DNA from: Methanobacteriota archaeon
GTDB lineage: Archaea > Thermoplasmatota > E2 > JACPAO01 > JAHWKR01
DNA: 46,097 bases
Assembly (NCBI GenBank): GCA_019347805.1
Contig: JAHWKR010000023.1
Location: 1 to 46,097, forward strand
Reading direction: 5' to 3'
Made by a program: the position numbers and the translations under genes
Notes under the pieces: model-generated
Database searches by the model: none
What the model saw: the letters and a program-made list of their open reading frames with translations, nothing else
What the model was told of the DNA's origin: nothing
In this document: positions 31,025 through 39,826 of the stretch, piece after piece
Layout: every line of letters begins with the position of its first letter
How positions within the stretch are numbered: the first letter of the stretch is position 1

Positions 31025-32686
31025 TCACTCTTCCAGGTAGGGATGGTCCGCCGGCACCAAGCGGTCCGCCACGAGTTCGATGCGCAGCCGTTCCATGTCC
31101 GCCTCCGACCAGCCTTCGGCGAAAAGCGGCCGGTCGATGACCGCCGTGTACACATCGGCGATGCCGTGGCGGGTGTCCGGCCACACCGGGTGCGCTGCGC
31201 CCCAAGACGAATCGATGTCGTTGTAGTCCCCGATGAAGACCATGCCGTTCTGATGGAACGACAGGGCCGGGTCCCAGCCTTGGTCGGCGGTGTCGCGGAC
31301 ACGGAGGTTCGGCGCCCAGGTCTTGCCGCCGTCGAGCGAGTAGGTGTAGTACTGGTCCAGGAGGTAGCCGTCGCTGTCGAGTCGCGTGTCCATCCAGGAG
31401 ACGTCGATGACCCCGCCGGGCGAGACGGAGACCGTGGGGAAGATCTGCCAGTTCTCCGATGACAGGTTCCCGGTCGCGTCCACGTCGTCATTGATGCGGA
31501 TGGGCGTCGAGAAGGTCTCCCCTTTGTCGGTGCTCGCGGAGAAATAGATCGAGTTGTTGCCCTCGGTGCAATCCTCTGTCCAGACAGCGTCCTGGCACTT
31601 GTCGTTCCAGACGAAATAGACCGAGTCGGAAAAGGGCGAATCGGTGCTCCGGTCGGTCGCCATCGACGGATAACCGGTGCGGCGGTCGCGCGGCGAGAGG
31701 CCCGGCATGCTTTGCGGGTTCGTGTCCAGCGCATGCGTCGCCTCACCCCAGGTCTCGCCATAGTCGTCGGAGCGCTTGATCATGATGCCCCCGTTGTACC
31801 ACGACGCATAGACCTCGCCACCGGTCCCGACATCAAGGAAGGAACCTTGGCCCGCGTCGACGAACTGCGTGGCGACGATCTCCGTGCAGGTATAGGTCTG
31901 GCCCTCGTCGATGCTGCGACAATATTGGTTGCCGGGGACGAAGAACGCGAGCCACATGACATGAACGACACCGTTGTGCGACGCCGCGATCCAGCCCTTG
32001 TCATGGAAATTGACCGGGAACGTCCCCTCCAGGACCGGCGTGAAGGTATGGAACGTGTCGCCGCCGTCGGACGAGATGGCGACGATCTGGGTCGCCCGAT
32101 TGAACGCCCAATCGTTGAGCGCGCCATGCGGGCAAGGGAACCCGCACGGCGTGTCGATCTCCTCCTCGCCCGTCTTGCTCCCCGTCACCGGGTCGGCCTG
32201 GTAGGCCATGAGCAGATAATAGAGGTCGCCGTTGGTGTTGAAGTAGGCCACGGGGTCGGTGGTGCACCAGAACTGCGAAGCGTAGTTCGGCCGGTAGTTC
32301 TCCATGTCGCCCGCGCGCAATCGCCACGGGCTGCCGTCGAAGCTGCGGTCCTCGTAGGTCACTCCCCCGTCATGCGTGACATAGACGCCGTCCCAGACGC
32401 ACTCGCCCGCATCGGGCGGATAATAGTCCTTGGCGCCGCCGACGATGTTGAGTGGGTCCTTCGGATTGACGGCGATCGTCACCTCGTTCCCCGTCCGCCC
32501 CTCGTCGGGCGTCATCTCCTGGTTGCAGCCCGAACCCGGACCGCTCAGGCAACGCAGCATGGCGGCCGGTCTTGCGACCGCCTCGTCGGCTTTCTTGTCG
32601 TCGTCCGTGTCGCCGATGCAGCCGGCGACCACGGTCGCGCTGAGCAGGAAGGTCACGAGGAGGGCCGAGGGACGCACAGGGAGCAC
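31025..32686 (-). CDS. BNR/Asp-box beta-propeller lipoprotein (sialidase-like)
   Basis: This is an exported lipoprotein of 553 residues. The signal peptide ends in the lipobox VAGC, followed by an Asp/Lys-rich linker. At least six Asp-box turns (pattern S/T-x-D-x-G-x-T-W/F/Y) are visible: THDGGVTY, SSDGGDTF, SIDEGQTY, SDDYGETW, STDKGETF and SLDGGKTW. They mark a beta-propeller as in sialidases and BNR proteins. Several Cys pairs in the first half could form disulfides outside the cell. No sialidase catalytic Arg triad or Tyr could be assigned with confidence, so it may bind rather than cut glycans. The start GTG at 32686 has a TATA-like box 27 bases upstream; TTG at 32689 is also possible. 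Confidence 0.78.
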   Translation of the reverse strand: MLPVRPSALLVTFLLSATVVAGCIGDTDDDKKADEAVARPAAMLRCLSGPGSGCNQEMTPDEGRTGNEVTIAVNPKDPLNIVGGAKDYYPPDAGECVWDGVYVTHDGGVTYEDRSFDGSPWRLRAGDMENYRPNYASQFWCTTDPVAYFNTNGDLYYLLMAYQADPVTGSKTGEEEIDTPCGFPCPHGALNDWAFNRATQIVAISSDGGDTFHTFTPVLEGTFPVNFHDKGWIAASHNGVVHVMWLAFFVPGNQYCRSIDEGQTYTCTEIVATQFVDAGQGSFLDVGTGGEVYASWYNGGIMIKRSDDYGETWGEATHALDTNPQSMPGLSPRDRRTGYPSMATDRSTDSPFSDSVYFVWNDKCQDAVWTEDCTEGNNSIYFSASTDKGETFSTPIRINDDVDATGNLSSENWQIFPTVSVSPGGVIDVSWMDTRLDSDGYLLDQYYTYSLDGGKTWAPNLRVRDTADQGWDPALSFHQNGMVFIGDYNDIDSSWGAAHPVWPDTRHGIADVYTAVIDRPLFAEGWSEADMERLRIELVADRLVPADHPYLEE

Positions 32687-32708
32687 CAAGAGCGGCTCGG
32701 GGTGGTAC

Positions 32709-32716
32709 TTGATAGG
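32709..32716 (-). promoter_or_regulatory. TATA-like box of the BNR lipoprotein
   Basis: The minus strand reads CTATCAAG, centred about 27 bases before the GTG at 32686. It sits in the 126-base gap after the ABC transporter. Confidence 0.5.
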
Positions 32717-32812
32717 GTTTGTCGTCCTTGGCGCCGCTCCGCCATAGGGTCGGTCGCCCGAGACGCTTCCGGCCGCAGGTGGCGTGGCTCATTCGTGGGG
32801 ATGGGTCAGCGC

Positions 32813-34705
32813 CTACACCACTCCGATCGCTTCCTCGACCTCGCTCTGCCCCGATTGGACGTTCCAGAGATCGGCATAGACGCCGTCGGATGCGACGAGC
32901 GCGTCGTGCGTCCCCCGTTCCACGACAACCCCGTCGACCATGACGAGGATCTCGTCGCTCTGACGGATGGTCGAGAGCCGATGCGCCACGGCGATGGTCA
33001 TCCGGCCCCGGCGGAACCGGTGCAGGTTGTTCTGGATGATCTCCTCGGTGCGCGTGTCGACCGCCGACGTCGCCTCGTCGAGGATGAGGATGGCCGGGTC
33101 GCGCAGGACGGCGCGCGCGAGCGACACCCGTTGGCGTTGGCCACCCGAGAGCTTCATCCCGCGCTCGCCGACCACGGTCCCATAGCCGTCTGGAAGGTCG
33201 CGGATGAACTCGTCGGCGCCGGCGATATGCGCCGCCTGCTCGACCTCGGCGTCGGTCGCCTCCGGCTTGCCGAGCCGGATGTTGTCGGCGACGCTGCCGG
33301 TGAAAAGGTAGGGCTCCTGCGAGACGTAACCGACGTGGCCCCGGAAATCCTTCAAGCGGATCTGCGAAAGCGGCCTGCCGTCGATGAGCACAGCGCCCGA
33401 CTGCGGTTCGTAGTAGCGCAGGAGCAGCTTGATGATGGTCGATTTTCCCGCCCCGGTGTGGCCGACGATGCCGAGCACCTTGCCCTCGGTGACGCGGAAC
33501 GACACCCCGTTCAGGACCGGTTCCCGGCCGGTGTAGGCGAAGCGCACGTCGTCGAAGACGACCTCGCGCGGCGGTTCCGTGAGCTCCAGGGCATCGGGCG
33601 CGTCGCGGATGCGCGACTCGATGGAGAGGAGGTCCATGATGCGCTTCGACGACGCCTCGCTCCGTTGGATCTGGTTGAGCAGCATCCCCAGGATGAAAAG
33701 CGGCATGATGAGCCGCATGGCGAAGAGCACGAACGTGGTGAACTCGCCGATGGAAGGGCCGGCCGCGTGGAACGTCACCCAACCGCCGACCGCGATGAGC
33801 GCACCGAAGGCGATGCCGGCGATGGCGTAGAGCATGGGCACGAAACGCACCCGCACCTTGGCCGCCGCGACCGCCGCGTCCCGGTATTCGGCCGACTGCT
33901 CGCCGATGCGCTCCGCCTGACGCTTCTCCGCCGTGTAGGCCTGGATGACCCCCATCCCGACGATGTTGTTCTCGAGGATCGAGTTCATCGACCCGACCGC
34001 CTCGCGCGACCGTCGGTATTGGGGTTGTACCCGTGTGGCGAAGAAGCGCACCGCGAAGACAGCGACCGGCAGCGGCGCGAAAAGGAGGAGCGCGAGGCGC
34101 CAGTCGAGCCACAGGAGGATGCCGTAGATGCCGAAGAATGTGATGACAAGCCGCACGATGCTGGTCGTCGCGTCAGCAAGAAAGTTCTCCAAGTTGTCGA
34201 CGTCGTTCGAGAGCACGCTCATGATGTCGCCGGTCTGACGCTCCTCGAAGAACGACACGTCGAGACGTTGCAGGTGGTCATAGATGTCGACCCGGATGTC
34301 GTGGCGGACCCGTTGGGCGAGCGTGTCCCAGGCGTAGTCCGACGCCGACTGGAAGATCGCGAGGCCGAGGAAGGTCCCCATGATGGCGAGACCATAGTAG
34401 ACGAAGCGGTCGGTCTCGATCATGCCGCCCGCCGCCATGGCGGAGGCGATGTCGTCGACGATGAAGCCGACCACCAGGAGCGGCAGGAGGTCGAAGAAGC
34501 GCGCGATGGCGTTCGTCACGATGCCGAAGGTGACCCGACCCTTGTAGGGACGGATGAACGGCAGGAGGCGCCAGAGGGAGCGGCCCAGGACCGGGGTCTC
34601 CTCGGACTCCGTCGAAGCCATGCCTTCGGAGACCGGATGGGTGACGCCGTTTTCCAGCCCATCGGGAGTGCCAGGGGGTCGCTGGGTCAACGGCGTCGCG
34701 GACAT
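32813..34705 (-). CDS. ABC transporter, fused membrane and ATPase domains (exporter type)
   Basis: This 630-residue half-transporter has a six-helix membrane domain (about residues 50-345) followed by an ATPase domain. The latter has Walker A GHTGAGKST, a Q-loop GYVSQEPYLF, the signature LSGGQRQRVSLARA, Walker B ILILDEATSAVD and the switch His in AVAHRLST. This is the MsbA/multidrug exporter layout, and the protein would work as a dimer. The substrate may be a lipid or drug; it cannot be read from sequence. The ATG at 34705 is used, leaving a polar N-terminal stretch of about 45 residues. The ATG at 34621, nearer to the first conserved segment, is an alternative. No clear TATA box was found for either. 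It is divergent from serA. Confidence 0.9.
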   Translation of the reverse strand: MSATPLTQRPPGTPDGLENGVTHPVSEGMASTESEETPVLGRSLWRLLPFIRPYKGRVTFGIVTNAIARFFDLLPLLVVGFIVDDIASAMAAGGMIETDRFVYYGLAIMGTFLGLAIFQSASDYAWDTLAQRVRHDIRVDIYDHLQRLDVSFFEERQTGDIMSVLSNDVDNLENFLADATTSIVRLVITFFGIYGILLWLDWRLALLLFAPLPVAVFAVRFFATRVQPQYRRSREAVGSMNSILENNIVGMGVIQAYTAEKRQAERIGEQSAEYRDAAVAAAKVRVRFVPMLYAIAGIAFGALIAVGGWVTFHAAGPSIGEFTTFVLFAMRLIMPLFILGMLLNQIQRSEASSKRIMDLLSIESRIRDAPDALELTEPPREVVFDDVRFAYTGREPVLNGVSFRVTEGKVLGIVGHTGAGKSTIIKLLLRYYEPQSGAVLIDGRPLSQIRLKDFRGHVGYVSQEPYLFTGSVADNIRLGKPEATDAEVEQAAHIAGADEFIRDLPDGYGTVVGERGMKLSGGQRQRVSLARAVLRDPAILILDEATSAVDTRTEEIIQNNLHRFRRGRMTIAVAHRLSTIRQSDEILVMVDGVVVERGTHDALVASDGVYADLWNVQSGQSEVEEAIGVV

Positions 34706-34941
34706 AGGGGGCGTTGAAAACGGTTCGCGCCGCGGCCGCAATGGTAGCCGGGACCCGCGTGAGAGGCGTATCCTTGCCGTCTCCTCCGGACCGTCGTTCT
34801 TTCCTGGGTCTCTTTCCTGGACCCGCTGTTCTCCTTCCCGTCGGGGCGGCCCTCGCGCCACCGGGTGTCCCCTCCGACACCGCACACATCCCGGAAACGT
34901 CTTGGACCCCATGGGGCTCCCCCGGTCCGGCCGAAGGCCAG

Positions 34942-36522
34942 GTGTCCCCGTTGAAGATCATCGTCACCGACCCGATCGCTCCCGAAGGCCTCGCCGTCCT
35001 GCGCGAGGCGGGCATCCAGGCCGACGTCAAGACCGACCTCTCCACAGAGGCGCTCAAGGCGGCCCTCCCCGAATATGACGGTTGGATCATCCGCAGCGGC
35101 ACCAAGGCGACCCGCGAGCTCATCGAGGCGGCGACCGACCTCAAGGTCATCGGCCGTGCCGGGGTCGGCATCGACAACATCGACGTCGACGCGGCGACCG
35201 AGCGCGGCGTCGTGGTGATGAACACCCCCTACGGCAACACCCTCTCGGTGGCCGAGCACACCATCGGGCTCATGCTGGCCTTGTCACGCCATGTCGCCAC
35301 CGGCACCGCGTCCCTCCGCAACGGCCAATGGCTGCGCAAGGAACTCAAAGGCGTCGAAGTGGCCGGCAAGACCCTCGGCATCGTCGGCCTCGGCCGCATC
35401 GGCAAGGAAGTGGCCCGACGGGCGCAAGGGCTCGACATGAAGGTGGTCGGCTCCGACCCGTTCATCTCCGCCGATGTCGCCAAAGGGCTCGGCATCGAAC
35501 TCCTGCCACTCGACCAGCTCTGGCCGCGCGTCGACTTCCTCACCGTCCACGTCCCGCTCACCCCCAAGACCAAGGGCATCATCGGCAGCGAAGCGTTCCA
35601 GAAGATCAAAAAAGGCGCCCGCATCCTGAACGTCGCCCGCGGTGGCGTGGTGGACGAGAAGGCATTGCTCGCCGCGATCACGAGCGGCACCGTCGCCGGG
35701 GCCGCCCTGGACGTCTTCGAATCGGAACCCCCGAAAGGCAACCCGCTCATCGATCGCCCCGAGGTCATCGGCACCCCCCACCTCGGCGCGAGCACGGCGG
35801 AGGCGTCCATCCGTTGCGGCGTCGAGGTGTGCGAACAGGTCGCCGCATACCTTGTGAAGGGCGAGGCGCAGAACGCGGTCAACCTCGCTGCGAGCCCCGA
35901 CCCCCAGACCGCGCCCTACCTGCCGCTCGCCGAAGCGCTCGGCGCGTGGGCGGTCCAGCTCGTCGACGGACAACCGAAGCGCATCATGCTGCAAACGGGC
36001 GGTGACGCGGGGAAGGCGCAGAGCGCACTGCTCCTCGACGCCGCCTTGAAGGGATTGCTGGAGATCGCCAAGGGCGGCGGCCGCGTGACGCTGGTGAACG
36101 CCCGCATGCTCGCCGGCGAGATGGGCATCCAGGCCGAGGCGAGCGTGGAACCGGGTGCGGTCGATTATCCCTCACTCGTCGTGGTGACGCTCGAGACGGA
36201 CGACGGCAACGTGCGCGTCTCCGGCACCAACCTCGGCAAGCTCGGACCGCGTATCGTCGACGTCGAAGGCTACGAGGTCGAGGTCAAACCGCACGGCCGC
36301 TTCCTGGTCCTCCGCCACACCGACGAACCGGGCACGGTGAGCCGCGTCTCGGGTCTGCTCGGCGACCACGACATCAACATCGCCCAGATGGTGGTGGGCC
36401 GCATCGCCCCTCGCGGCAAGGCCATCTCCATCATCCGCATCGACGACCCGGTGCCGGACGCCGTCCTGGAATACCTGACGACGAGCCGGCGTTTCGAACG
36501 GGTGCACCGGGTCGAAGTTTGA
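34942..36522 (+). CDS. serA: D-3-phosphoglycerate dehydrogenase
   Basis: This 526-residue enzyme oxidises 3-phosphoglycerate in the first step of serine synthesis. It has the long SerA layout. The N-terminal substrate domain starts LKIIVTDPIAPEG. The NAD-binding domain has VGLGRIGKEVARRAQG, catalytic Arg in NVARGGVVDE, Glu in ALDVFESEPP and His in TPHLGAST. An intervening ASB domain and a C-terminal ACT domain (FLVLRHTDEPGTVSRVSGLL) follow, the latter likely for feedback by serine. The GTG at 34942 is chosen because the family begins here; the reading frame extends 76 codons upstream in non-conserved Pro-rich sequence. Serine made here could feed the archaetidylserine synthase encoded 1.7 kb downstream, which is an inference. 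Confidence 0.95.
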   Translation: MSPLKIIVTDPIAPEGLAVLREAGIQADVKTDLSTEALKAALPEYDGWIIRSGTKATRELIEAATDLKVIGRAGVGIDNIDVDAATERGVVVMNTPYGNTLSVAEHTIGLMLALSRHVATGTASLRNGQWLRKELKGVEVAGKTLGIVGLGRIGKEVARRAQGLDMKVVGSDPFISADVAKGLGIELLPLDQLWPRVDFLTVHVPLTPKTKGIIGSEAFQKIKKGARILNVARGGVVDEKALLAAITSGTVAGAALDVFESEPPKGNPLIDRPEVIGTPHLGASTAEASIRCGVEVCEQVAAYLVKGEAQNAVNLAASPDPQTAPYLPLAEALGAWAVQLVDGQPKRIMLQTGGDAGKAQSALLLDAALKGLLEIAKGGGRVTLVNARMLAGEMGIQAEASVEPGAVDYPSLVVVTLETDDGNVRVSGTNLGKLGPRIVDVEGYEVEVKPHGRFLVLRHTDEPGTVSRVSGLLGDHDINIAQMVVGRIAPRGKAISIIRIDDPVPDAVLEYLTTSRRFERVHRVEV

Positions 36523-36703
36523 GGCCGTCCCGCTTTGGCGCACCGTGAGGGGCGTACGCGGATGTCGCCCCCGTCCAGGGCCATGGCCGACCGGCCCAAG
36601 GGAGCAGCGCCCGAGGGCGATAACGCCCCTGAGGCCCCGGTCCTTCCCGCGGCACGGATTCCAGAAACCTCTTGAAGGAACAAGCCTGAAGGCATCCTGT
36701 CCC

Positions 36704-38161
36704 ATGACCATGAAGACGCCTTGGCAACTCCCGATCACGCTCGCTCTCGTGTTCATGGTGTTAGCCGGTTGCGCGGCGGACCCCGACGACGCCGCCACGG
36801 CCGACCCCCTTGCCCCCTACCTGGACGAGTCGGGCCGCTCGGTGGTCCCGTTCCAGGCCGGTGCCGTCACCGGTGCCGTCACCGCCACGGCGGGAGGCCT
36901 CGCCACCATCACCGGCGACGGCGCCTCCGTCGTCCTGCCGTCCAACGTCTGGGTCTTCCAGGACGGCCGCTTCCAGGCACCGAAGACGGAGCCGTGGAGC
37001 ATCCCTGCCGACGGCCTCGAGTTCCTTGTGCCCCCGTTCGCCGAAAACCTCTCCATCGAGGTGCACGGCCCCGACCACGAGACCGTTCCGCTCACGGTCT
37101 CCACCCCCTATGTCGAGGGCGAGGCGTTCGTCGATGGCGCCCACATCATGGACCTCTACGACATCCAGCGTGACGAATACCCCCACCGCACCCCCGGTCA
37201 ACCCAACTACAAGGCGTCACAGCTCTATTTCGAGCGCTACTTCCAGGACCTCGGCTACGAGGTCTCGCGCGACCCCTACGGCTTCACCGACATGCCTCAG
37301 TTGCCCACCGACGCCACGTCGCAGACGCGCAACATCCAGGCCGGCTCCATGGCCAACGTCGTCGCCTATCGCCCCGGCACCGGCAGCTCCGACCGCATCG
37401 TCGCCTTCGGCGGCCACTACGACGCCGTCGAGAACACGCGCGAGGCGGCCTTCGACGACACCTCGGGTACGCTCGCGACGCTCGCGCTGGCGCGCGCCTT
37501 CGCTGATGTCCAGACCGACGTCGGCCTGCTCTTCGGCTTGTGGGGCGGGGAAGAGGACGGCCTCCTCGGCTCGCAGTTCTTCGTCCGCTCCAATCCCGAC
37601 ATCGTGGCGCGCACCATCCTTTACGTCAACCTCGACGTCGTCTCCATGGCGTGGCCTGGCCCCGCTGTCAACCCCGACCCGATCGTCGTCTCGGCCGGCC
37701 CCGACGGACCCGTCGCCGACGACCTATTGTCACAGGGCGCGCACATCTTCCAGACCTACGTCCCCGAGATGCCGGAGGGACTGCAGATCTACGAAGCGGT
37801 CGCGGAAGGCCAGGCGGGCACGGTCCCCGGTGTCCCCGGCTCGGGTGTCAACGCCCAAAGCGACCACACGCCGTTCATCACCTCCGGTGTGCCCTCCTAC
37901 TTCGCCTTCGCCGGCAACGTCTCGAACGTCTTCGCGTTCATCCACGGCCCCCAGGACACCATCTACAACATGACCTGGTTCATGGCGACCAACGAACCGC
38001 TCCCGGAGGGGACCAGCAACCCGCCGCTCGAGCCGGAACGGCTCGCCCACGGCCGCCACCTGCTCCTCAGGTCGTTCGAAGCGCAACTGGCGTTGCCGCT
38101 CTACATGACCCTGGAGATCGACTCCGGGGTCTACAAACCGCCGGTGAAAGACCAGGCGTAG
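36704..38161 (+). CDS. M28 family metallopeptidase lipoprotein
   Basis: This is an exported aminopeptidase-like lipoprotein of 485 residues. The signal peptide ends in LAGC with the lipid Cys at 23. The di-zinc ligands of family M28 are all present: His238 and Asp240 in FGGHYDAVE, Asp251/252 in FDDTSGT, Glu283/284 in GGEEDGLLGS, Asp311 in NLDVVS and His388 in SDHTPF. The order and spacing fit active M28 peptidases, so it likely trims peptides outside the cell. The ATG at 36704 begins a short basic n-region; ATG at 36710 is also possible. The 181 bases before it hold no clear TATA box. It converges on archaetidylserine synthase with a gap of 97 bases. Confidence 0.9.
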   Translation: MTMKTPWQLPITLALVFMVLAGCAADPDDAATADPLAPYLDESGRSVVPFQAGAVTGAVTATAGGLATITGDGASVVLPSNVWVFQDGRFQAPKTEPWSIPADGLEFLVPPFAENLSIEVHGPDHETVPLTVSTPYVEGEAFVDGAHIMDLYDIQRDEYPHRTPGQPNYKASQLYFERYFQDLGYEVSRDPYGFTDMPQLPTDATSQTRNIQAGSMANVVAYRPGTGSSDRIVAFGGHYDAVENTREAAFDDTSGTLATLALARAFADVQTDVGLLFGLWGGEEDGLLGSQFFVRSNPDIVARTILYVNLDVVSMAWPGPAVNPDPIVVSAGPDGPVADDLLSQGAHIFQTYVPEMPEGLQIYEAVAEGQAGTVPGVPGSGVNAQSDHTPFITSGVPSYFAFAGNVSNVFAFIHGPQDTIYNMTWFMATNEPLPEGTSNPPLEPERLAHGRHLLLRSFEAQLALPLYMTLEIDSGVYKPPVKDQA

Positions 38162-38258
38162 GACGTCGCACCGTGGGACAAGCTCACGCCGGTCGAAATG
38201 CTGTTCAGCGTCTCTGGAGTGTCAGCGCGACAGCCGGACAGCCCGCGTCGTCTCATAC

Positions 38259-39062
38259 CTAATCGGCCCAAGCATGGTCCATGTCGGTCAACCGGCCGGC
38301 GCGCCAGCGCACGAAGAGCGGACCCATCGCCACATAGGTGGTCATGATGGAAAAAAGCACGCGAGGCGCACTCTGGTCGAACTGACGGCCGAACCAGATG
38401 GTGCCGAGGACCGCGAGGGCGAGCGGGACGACGAGCGGGCCGCGCACCTTGGGGAACTTGATGCGCGACACCATGAGGAACGCAGCGAGCCAAGTGAACG
38501 CCAAGACGACGCGTGGCTCCCAGCCCATGTAGGTCCCGAGCGTCACCCAGAGCGCGGCGGCGGGGATGCTGAGGCCGGTGAAGAAATCGCTTCGGGTGTC
38601 ACCCCGGATGACCTCGAAGCGGATGAGCCGCAGCATGCCGGCGACGAGGAAGGCACCGGCCGCGGCACCGACCGCCATGGCGGTGAGGATGCTCGGACCG
38701 GACACCTCGGTGACGATCTCCCATTGGTAATAGCGGTGGAAGATGAGCGTCGCGGGCGCGACACCGAAGGAGACGAAATCATTGAAAGAATCGAGCTTCG
38801 GACCGAACGGCCCGCCCCCATAGCCCAGGCGGGCGACGAAGCCGTCGAGGCCATCGGCGAGCACCGCGAACAGGATGAGAAGGACCGCGAGGTCGAGCAG
38901 GTTGAGGCTGATGAGAAAGATCGCGGTGAGACCCAGGACCCCGTTCAGGACACTCACGGCGTCCGCGGGCGTGAGCATACGATGGAGCGGCGTGCTCTCT
39001 TTGGGTTCGAGCGTGGGCCACTGTCCTGCCAATCGGACCAAGCCCCGGTTTAACCGAGGCAT
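38259..39062 (-). CDS. pssA: Archaetidylserine synthase (CDP-alcohol phosphatidyltransferase)
   Basis: This 267-residue membrane enzyme joins CDP-archaeol and serine to make archaetidylserine. The CDP-alcohol phosphotransferase motif D-x2-D-G-x2-A-R-x8-G-x3-D-x3-D is complete: Asp70, Asp73, Gly74, Ala77, Arg78, Gly87, Asp91 and Asp95. About seven further hydrophobic helices follow. The serine specificity is inferred from the gene order, since the next gene upstream is the matching decarboxylase. The ATG at 39062 lies 75 bases after the decarboxylase stop, and the three genes artA-decarboxylase-synthase run in one direction. A later ATG at the position of Met29 would remove a basic N-terminus that fits the family. 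Confidence 0.87.
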   Translation of the reverse strand: MPRLNRGLVRLAGQWPTLEPKESTPLHRMLTPADAVSVLNGVLGLTAIFLISLNLLDLAVLLILFAVLADGLDGFVARLGYGGGPFGPKLDSFNDFVSFGVAPATLIFHRYYQWEIVTEVSGPSILTAMAVGAAAGAFLVAGMLRLIRFEVIRGDTRSDFFTGLSIPAAALWVTLGTYMGWEPRVVLAFTWLAAFLMVSRIKFPKVRGPLVVPLALAVLGTIWFGRQFDQSAPRVLFSIMTTYVAMGPLFVRWRAGRLTDMDHAWAD

Positions 39063-39136
39063 TACTTGACGGTTGTGGTCGCTCCTGGGCGGCTCGGGAG
39101 GGTGGCGTAGAAAAACCCCGTCTCCATTCTGGCGTC

Positions 39137-39793
39137 CTACTCCTTCCGTCCGGCAAGCCGGGTGCGGCCGGCCCACACACGCTCGCCTTCCTTGACCGCA
39201 GGAACGAGTCCTGTCGGCAGATAGACATCGACGCGGGAGCCGTAACGGATCATGCCCATGCGTTCCCCCCGCTTCAGGCGATCCTCCTCGACGACCCACG
39301 GCACGATGCGGCGCGCGACGGCGCCGGCGATCTGCACCATCTTGATGCGCGTGCCTTCCGTGGCGCCCTCGGGATCCTTGCCGTCGGCGACCCAAAGGGT
39401 CTCGACGCGCTCGTTGCGCTCCGATTCCTTGTCGAACGCCGGCAGGTAGCCCCCGGAATGGTGGGTGAGCCGCGCCACCTTACCGGTCACGGGTGCGCGA
39501 TTGACGTGGACGTCGAGCGGGCTCATGAAGATGGCCACCCGCGTGCACCGACCGACCTCGGGGTCGTCGCGCTCCTCGATGAAGAGCACCCGACCATCGG
39601 CCGGACAGGTGATGCCGTCACTGATGTCGCGCTCCGGGTCACGGAAGAACCAGAGGCCGAAGAAGCCGAAGAAAAGGAACGGCACCGAGGCAACGGCGTA
39701 CCACCAATCGGTGAGCGCCGCCGCCGCGATGAGCAATGCCGCCGAGACGAGCGGGACCAGGATGAACGGGCGGGCGCCTTTGGCGAGGGACAC
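39137..39793 (-). CDS. asd: Archaetidylserine decarboxylase (PSD-B family)
   Basis: This 218-residue enzyme converts archaetidylserine to archaetidylethanolamine. Two membrane helices come first (about residues 10-48), then FFRDPERDI and CPADGRVLFIE. The conserved FMSPLDVHVNRAPVTGKV lies at 89-106. The self-cleavage site lies in MIRYGSRVDV: cutting between Gly185 and Ser186 would create the pyruvoyl cofactor. Length and layout match the short archaeal/bacterial PSD group. The GTG at 39793 follows the artA stop after 33 bases without a Shine-Dalgarno site, consistent with an operon. The downstream synthase supplies the substrate. Confidence 0.93.
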   Translation of the reverse strand: MSLAKGARPFILVPLVSAALLIAAAALTDWWYAVASVPFLFFGFFGLWFFRDPERDISDGITCPADGRVLFIEERDDPEVGRCTRVAIFMSPLDVHVNRAPVTGKVARLTHHSGGYLPAFDKESERNERVETLWVADGKDPEGATEGTRIKMVQIAGAVARRIVPWVVEEDRLKRGERMGMIRYGSRVDVYLPTGLVPAVKEGERVWAGRTRLAGRKE

Positions 39794-39826
39794 GGGGAAC
39801 CGGTTCCGGGTCAGCCAGAGGGGGTC

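Noticed and set aside
31712-34717. Plus-strand open frame of 1001 codons
   Set aside because: It lies opposite the BNR lipoprotein and the ABC transporter, both with full motifs. The frame shows no domain and has shadow composition.
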